Shown here: positions 58,565-64,000 of the stretch, piece after piece
How positions within the stretch are numbered: the stretch's first letter is position 1
Layout of the letters: each line of letters begins with the position of its first letter
Assembly (NCBI RefSeq): GCF_019059575.1
Contig: NW_024881600.1
Location: forward strand, 868,001-932,000
Origin: Amphibalanus amphitrite
Taxonomy: Eukaryota > Arthropoda > Thecostraca > Balanomorpha > Balanidae
Length of the DNA: 64,000 nt
Reading direction: 5' to 3'
Notes under the pieces: generated by a model
What the model saw: the letters and a program-made list of their open reading frames with translations, nothing else
Databases searched by the model: none
Told to the model about the DNA's origin: nothing
Position numbers and translations under genes: made by a program

Positions 58565-60968
58565 GGCCCGGGCAGCGCTTATCGAACAGCACTGCGGATC
58601 CGAAGGTTGGGACTTTAATTGTGAAAAACCGCCCGCCCGCCGCAAAACGCAAACACCGCAAAACGCGCAAAACGCACGCCCAAAACGCCAACGCAAATGT
58701 CGCAAAAAAACCAAAAAAATCGCCCGCCCGCCGAAAACCGCAGAAAAAAACGCACAAAATGCCGCAAAAAACGCGCGTCCGCCGCAGAACGCAAACACCG
58801 CCGCCGCAAAAAAACGCCCGCATCGCCTGCCGCCAACCGCGAAACGCCGCAAAAAACGGCCGCACGCCGCGAACCGCAAAACGCCGCAAAAAACGGCCGC
58901 CCGCCGCAAACCGCCAAACGCCACAAAAAAAAACGACCGCCCGCCGCCCGCCGCTAACCGCAAATAACGAACGCCGTAAAAAAACGGCCGCCCGCCGCAA
59001 ACCACAAAACGGCCGCCCGCCGCAAACCGCAAAATGCCGCAAAAAAAACGGCCGCCCGCCTCAAACCGCCGCTAAAACGGCCGCCCGCCGCCAAACGCAA
59101 ACAGCAAAAATACCCGCATCGCCCGCCCGCCCGCCGTCAAACACAAAAACCGCAAAAAACGCAAACACCGCCGCAAAAAACGCCCGCAACGCACGCACGC
59201 CCGCCGCCAACCGCAAAACGCCGCAAAAAACGGCCGCCCGCCGCCAAACGCAAACACCGCCAAAAACGCAAAAACGGCCGCCCGCCGTCAAATGCAAACA
59301 CCGAAAAAACGCAAACACCGCCGCAAAAAAAACGCCCGCCGTAGGCAAAACGCAAACACTGACGCATTAAGACAAATATGGCGCCTTGCGGCAAGTGTGG
59401 TGCATTCATATCTGCCGTTTAAGCAGCAATCCCTCAATCAAAGCGCACCCTAATCGTCCCATGTTCGACAAAGTTACGCACATTCTGCGATTTGCGGCAA
59501 AAATGGCGCTTTGAGACAAACGTGGCGCACTGCAACAAACATGGCGCATTCGTTCATGTCGGTTAACAATTCATCCACCCACCAAATTTTAGCCCAATCG
59601 GACTTAAACTTACAAAGTTATGTACATTTGAATATTTCACTATAAAATATCTCCGCAGCGGAGGTGCCCAGATTTGCACGTGTGCCACGTGACCACCGGT
59701 CGTGCAAGCAGGGCTTGTCCCCTCACCGATTGTTCCATTTCAGGCTTCCTGACTGCTGCTGTTTTCGTGCTATAAGGCCACAAGTTGGCTTATACACGAT
59801 AATCTGGGAGGTACTCGACTCAAACACGTGGCCACGTGGCACGTGCCGGACCTGTGACAGCTTCACCGTTCACGCCACGTAATGACCCATCGACGTAGCC
59901 ATCAGCATGTAAAAGATTATCCCGGCCGGTGTCACCGTTGATGAACAGTGGACGGCTAAACTCGAAAAACGAGAAAATTTAGGGAAATTTCACCTTTCTA
60001 ATATATAATTTCCCTAGAATTTTTAATTTCTCATTTTACAAAAAATCCGAGATAGCAGTTTTCTAGCACCGTTCATTCTGTGTCTATACCCGTATTCAGA
60101 TCGACTCTATCATAAAAACTGACGGCCTGACGGCTATTTCCCCCATTCCTTGCATTTCACAATGTTGGTGTATTTAAGAACAAAAATTGACCCCGTGCCA
60201 CGGCACGTGCAATAGCACGTGCGCCACGTGACCACTGGTGCGACAAGCTGGACTCATCTGCTCACCGGCTGCACTGATTTGGTGTCGCTAGGTGGAGTGG
60301 TTTCGGAGCCATAGGACCCCCAGTTGGCCAATGTCGGATTTTCCCGGAGGTTACCCCATCAAACACGTTTGCACGTGGCACGTGCTTTTCAATCGCCCCA
60401 TATCTGACCCATACCATGTGGTAGCCGACACCCCGGGGCAGAACATATTGGAACTTTTTCAAAATCTAACGTGGAATTTTTTTGCAAAATCGATTTGAAA
60501 ATAATTTTTTGAAATCGCCATAGGCTCAGCATGGGGTAACTGTCCTTAACGATTACCCAAAATTTTGTTAATTATATTTTAAATAATTACCATCATGAGG
60601 TGGGGTCCCGGCCCGAGATTCGACCCTAAAAATATAATTCATTTCTAACGTGGAGTTTTTGCGCAAATCGCATTTTAAATTTTTCCCCATGTTAACCCTA
60701 TGGGAAAATGCACGTGCCGATTACCCCAAAACGGGTTAATTATATTTCAAGCGACCGATGCCAGCTGGTAGCTCCCCGATACGGGACCAAACGCTGAAAA
60801 TGGCAAGAAAATCTATCGAGCCGTTTTCGCGGGGATCAAAATGACCAAAATCGCGGCAGAAACGCTAAACACCCCCCTAGAGAGGTAGCTCAGGTTGGGA
60901 TTTTCAATAGAAAATCACAATTCTAAAGAATAGTGATTGTCTAATTGAAAAGTCCCAACCTTCGGATA
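58565..60968 (+). repeat. Macrosatellite unit 7
   Basis: Full unit, 2,404 bp; a near-copy of unit 2, from which it differs in length by 2 bp. Confidence 0.92.
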
Positions 60969-61368
60969 GGCCCGTAGCTCAGGTTGGGATTTTCAATAGA
61001 AAATCACAATTCTAAAGAATAGTGATTGTCTAATTGAAAAGTCCCAACCTTCGGATATTCTTTAGAATTGTGATTTTCTATTGAAAATCCCAACCTGAGC
61101 TACCTCTCTAGGGGGGTGTTTAGCGTTTCGGCCGCGATTTTGGTCATTTTGATCCCCGCGAAAACGGATAGTTAGATTTTCTTGCCATTTTCACCGTTTG
61201 GTCCCGTGTGGGGGAGCTACCGGCTGGCAAAGTTACAAAAAATATAATTGACGGCCGAAACGCTAAACACCCCCCTAGAGAGGTAGCTCAGGTTGGGATT
61301 TTCAATAGAAAATCACAATTCTAAAGAATAGTGATTGTTCTTAATTGAAAAGTCCCAACCTTCGGATA
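60969..61368. repeat. Rearranged joint with inverted unit fragment
   Basis: Contains an extra terminal palindrome in direct orientation, then about 190 bp of unit end in inverted orientation (about 61,060-61,255), then a direct unit end again. Inverted and direct copies form a long imperfect foldback. Confidence 0.88.
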
Positions 61369-63807
61369 GGCCCGGGCAGCGCTTATCGAACAGCACTGCG
61401 GATCCGAAGGTTGGGACTTTAATTGTGAAAAACCGCCCGCCCGCCGCAAAACGCAAACACCGCAAAACGCGCAAAACGCACGCCGAAAGCGCCAACGCAA
61501 ACTTCGCAAAAAAACAATCGCACGCCCGCCGAAAACCGCAGAAAAAACGCACAAAATGCCGCAAAAAAAACGCGCGTCCGCCGCAAAACACAAACACCGC
61601 AAAAACGCAAACACCGCCGCCGCAAAAAAAACGCCCGCATCGCCCGCCGCCGACCGCGAAACGCCGCAAAAAAACGGCCGCACGCCGCGAACCGCAAAAC
61701 GCCGCAAAAACGGCCGCCCGCCGCAAACCACTAAACGCCGCAAAAAACGACCGCCCGCCGCTAACCGCAAATAACGGCCGGCCGCCGGCAACCGCAAAAC
61801 GCCGTGAAAAACGGCCGCCCACCGCAAACCACAAAACGCCGCAAAAAACGGCCGCCCGCCGCAAACCGCAAAACGCCGCAAAAAACGGTCGCCCGCCGCA
61901 AACCGCCGCTAAAACGGCCGCCCGCCGCCAAACGCAAACAGCAAAAACACCCGCATCGCCCGCCCGCCCGCCGCCAAACACAAAAACCACAAAAAACGCA
62001 AACACTGCCGCAAAAAACGCCCGCAACGCACGCACGCCCGCCGCCAACCGCAAAACGCCGCAAAAAACGACCTCCCGCCGCCAAACGCAACCACCGCCAA
62101 AAACGCAAAAACGGCCGCCCGCCGTCAAACGCAAACACCGAAAAAAACGCAAACACCGCCGCAAAAAAAACGCCCGCCGTAGGCAAAACGCAAACACTGA
62201 CGCATTAAGACAAATATGGCGCCATGCGGCAAATGTGGTGCATTCATATCTGCCGTTTAAGCAGCCATCCCTTAATTACAGCGCATCATAATCGTCCAAT
62301 GTTCGACAAGGTTACGCACATTCTGCGCTTTGCGGCAAAAATGGCGCTTTGAGACAAACGTGGCGCACTGCAACAAACATGGCGCATTCGTTCATGTCGC
62401 TTAACAATTCATCCACCCACCAAATTCTAGCCCAATCGGACTTCAACTTACAAAGTTATGTACATTTGAACATTTCACTATAAAATATCTCCGCAACGGA
62501 GGTGCCCAGATTTGCACGTGTGCCACGTGACCACTGGTGGTGCAAGCAGGACTTGTCCCCTCACTGATTGCACCATTTCAGTGTTCCTGGCTTGTGCTGT
62601 TTTCGTGCTATAAGGCCACAAGTCGGCAAACACACGATAATCTGGGAGGTACGCGACTCAAACACGTGGCCACGTGGCACGTGCCGGACCTTTGATAGCT
62701 TCACCGTTCACACCACGTGATGACCCATCGACGTGGCCATCAGCATATAAAAGATGACCCCGGCCGGTGTCACCGTCCCTGAACAGTGGACGGCTGAAGT
62801 CGAAAAATGGGAAAATTTAGGGAAATTTCACCTTTCGAATATATAATTTCCCCAGAATTTCGAATTTTTCATTTTACAAAAAATCCGAGATAGCAGTTTT
62901 TTAGCCCCCTTCATTCTGTGCCTATACCCGTTTTCAGATCGACCCTATCATAAAAACAGACGGCCTGACGGCTATTTCCCCCATTCCTTGCATTTCACAA
63001 TGCTAATATATTTAAGCACCAAAATTGATCCCGTGCCACGGCACGTGCAATAGCACGTGCGCCACGTTACCACTAGTGCGACAAGCTGGACTCATCTGCT
63101 CACCGGCTGCGTTGATTTGGTGTCGGTAGGTGGAGTGGTTTCCACGCCATAGGACCCCAAGTTGGCCAATGTCGGATTTTCCCGGAGGTTACCCCATCAA
63201 ACACGTTTGCACGTGGCACGTGCTTTTCAATCGCCCCATATCTGACCCATACCATGTGGTAGCCGACACCCCGGTGCACAACATATTGAAACTTTTTCAA
63301 AATCTAACGTGGAAATTTTTTGCAAAATCGATTTGAAAATAATTTTTCGAATTCGCCATAGGCTCAACATGGGGTAACTGTTTGTGACGATTACCCGAAA
63401 TTTTGTCAATTATATTTTAAATAATTACCACCGTCAGTTGGGGTGCCAGCCCGAGATCCGACCCTAAAAATATCAGCAAATATAATTGACGAAATTTTTC
63501 GCAAATCAAATTTCCAATTTTCCCCCATGTTAACCCTATGGGAAAATGCACGTGCCGATTACCCCAAAACGGGTTAATTATATTTCAAGCGACCGATGCC
63601 AGCCGGTAGCTCCCCGATACGGGACCAAACGCTGAAAATGGCAAGCAATTCTACCGTGCCGTTTTCGCGGGGATCAAAATGTCCCAATTTCCGGCAGAAA
63701 CGCAAATGTCCCCCTAGAGAGGTAGCTCAGGTTGGGATTTTCAATAGAAAATCACAATTCTAAAGAATAGTGATTGTTCTTAATTGAAAAGTCCCAACCT
63801 TCGGATA
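61369..63807 (+). repeat. Macrosatellite unit 8
   Basis: Full unit, 2,439 bp; a near-copy of unit 6, two bases longer. It runs straight into (CCCTA)n. Confidence 0.92.
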
Positions 63808-63925
63808 CCCTACCCTACCCTACCCTACCCTACCCTAGTCCCTACCCTACCCTACCCTACCCTACTACCCTACCCTACCCTACCCTACCCAACACTACCC
63901 TACCCTACCCTACCCTACCCTACAC
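63808..63925. repeat. Second (CCCTA)n tract
   Basis: About 118 bp of CCCTA with small variants, directly after the macrosatellite palindrome. Confidence 0.95.
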
Positions 63926-64000
63926 TACCACCGACAGTCCAAGTTTCAGCTAAATCGGTCCAGAAACGGCTGAGATATTGGAAAAACAAATTTATCGATT
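63926..64000. repeat. Start of another repeat, cut by the window
   Basis: 'agtttcagctaaatcggtcc' and 'aacggctgagatattgg' resemble the core phrase found in the TTAA MITEs (ACTTTCAG, ATATCTC). Too short to classify. Confidence 0.35.

Larger units (their letters stand above)
42624..63807 (+). repeat. 2.4-kb macrosatellite array
   Basis: Eight near-full units of 2.37-2.44 kb, one truncated unit and one rearranged joint, all head to tail. Each full unit has a leader GGCCCGGGCAGCGCTTGTCG (missing in unit 4), a T-poor block of about 0.7 kb, a segment with about five CAAAYRTGGCGC steps about 20 bp apart, a body with around ten CACGTG sites, and a terminal palindrome ending CCCAACCTTCGGATA. The array is bounded on both sides by (CCCTA)n. 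No gene is supported inside. Confidence 0.96.

Noticed and set aside
42674..62291. Many overlapping frames of 100-320 codons on both strands (Arg/Ala/Pro/Thr/Lys-rich or Phe/Ala/Gly/Arg-rich)
   Set aside because: They lie in T-depleted blocks where stop codons cannot occur in any frame. All frames are open at once and the peptides are low complexity.

Overview
This window looks like a repeat-dominated piece of an invertebrate nuclear genome. An arthropod, possibly a crustacean, is the best guess. The basis is a two-exon signal-peptide plus chitin-binding (CBM14) gene start at 38.4-39.3 kb that resembles cuticular proteins analogous to peritrophins, plus a Ty3/Gypsy element, a CR1/L2/Jockey-type LINE and many short inverted-repeat elements. 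I see no bacterial operons, no CRISPR, and no tRNA or rRNA genes. The species cannot be named from sequence alone.

Layout. 1-24.6 kb is a mosaic of non-autonomous DNA elements (MITEs). Most begin TTAACCC, are flanked by TTAA or a variant, carry a G-run/C-run hairpin near each end, and have interiors full of AGGTCA half-sites. Several are nested or share a TTAA. One of them (16,941-22,349) contains a young Gypsy retrotransposon (17,936-22,182) with 195-bp LTRs that differ at one base, a TGACC target duplication, and a pol gene broken by an internal deletion in reverse transcriptase. 24.6-35.2 kb is one minus-strand LINE split by two later insertions: a 1.19-kb TTAA MITE at 33,142-34,329 and a 5.9-kb foldback element at 25,576-31,460. 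The foldback arms are tandem 478-bp units, and it is flanked by an 11-bp target duplication. 35.5-38.1 kb holds another TTAA MITE, a TACAAAAT-type short-motif repeat and a TA-flanked MITE. 38.4-39.3 kb has the only host gene I can support. 40.7 kb has a hAT-type MITE.

41.9-63.9 kb is a (CCCTA)n tract, then a macrosatellite of about 2.4-kb units (eight near-full copies plus a truncated one), then (CCCTA)n again. Each unit has a block of about 0.7 kb almost devoid of T on the plus strand, a body with about ten CACGTG palindromes, and a junction that can fold into two mutually exclusive hairpins. The many long reading frames there are artefacts, because a T-free strand lacks stop codons in all six frames.

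The parts do not form a pathway. The window is best read as a stratigraphy of insertions around the start of one cuticle-type gene, with three candidate novelties: the TTAA MITE superfamily, the 478-bp foldback element, and the T-poor/E-box macrosatellite.
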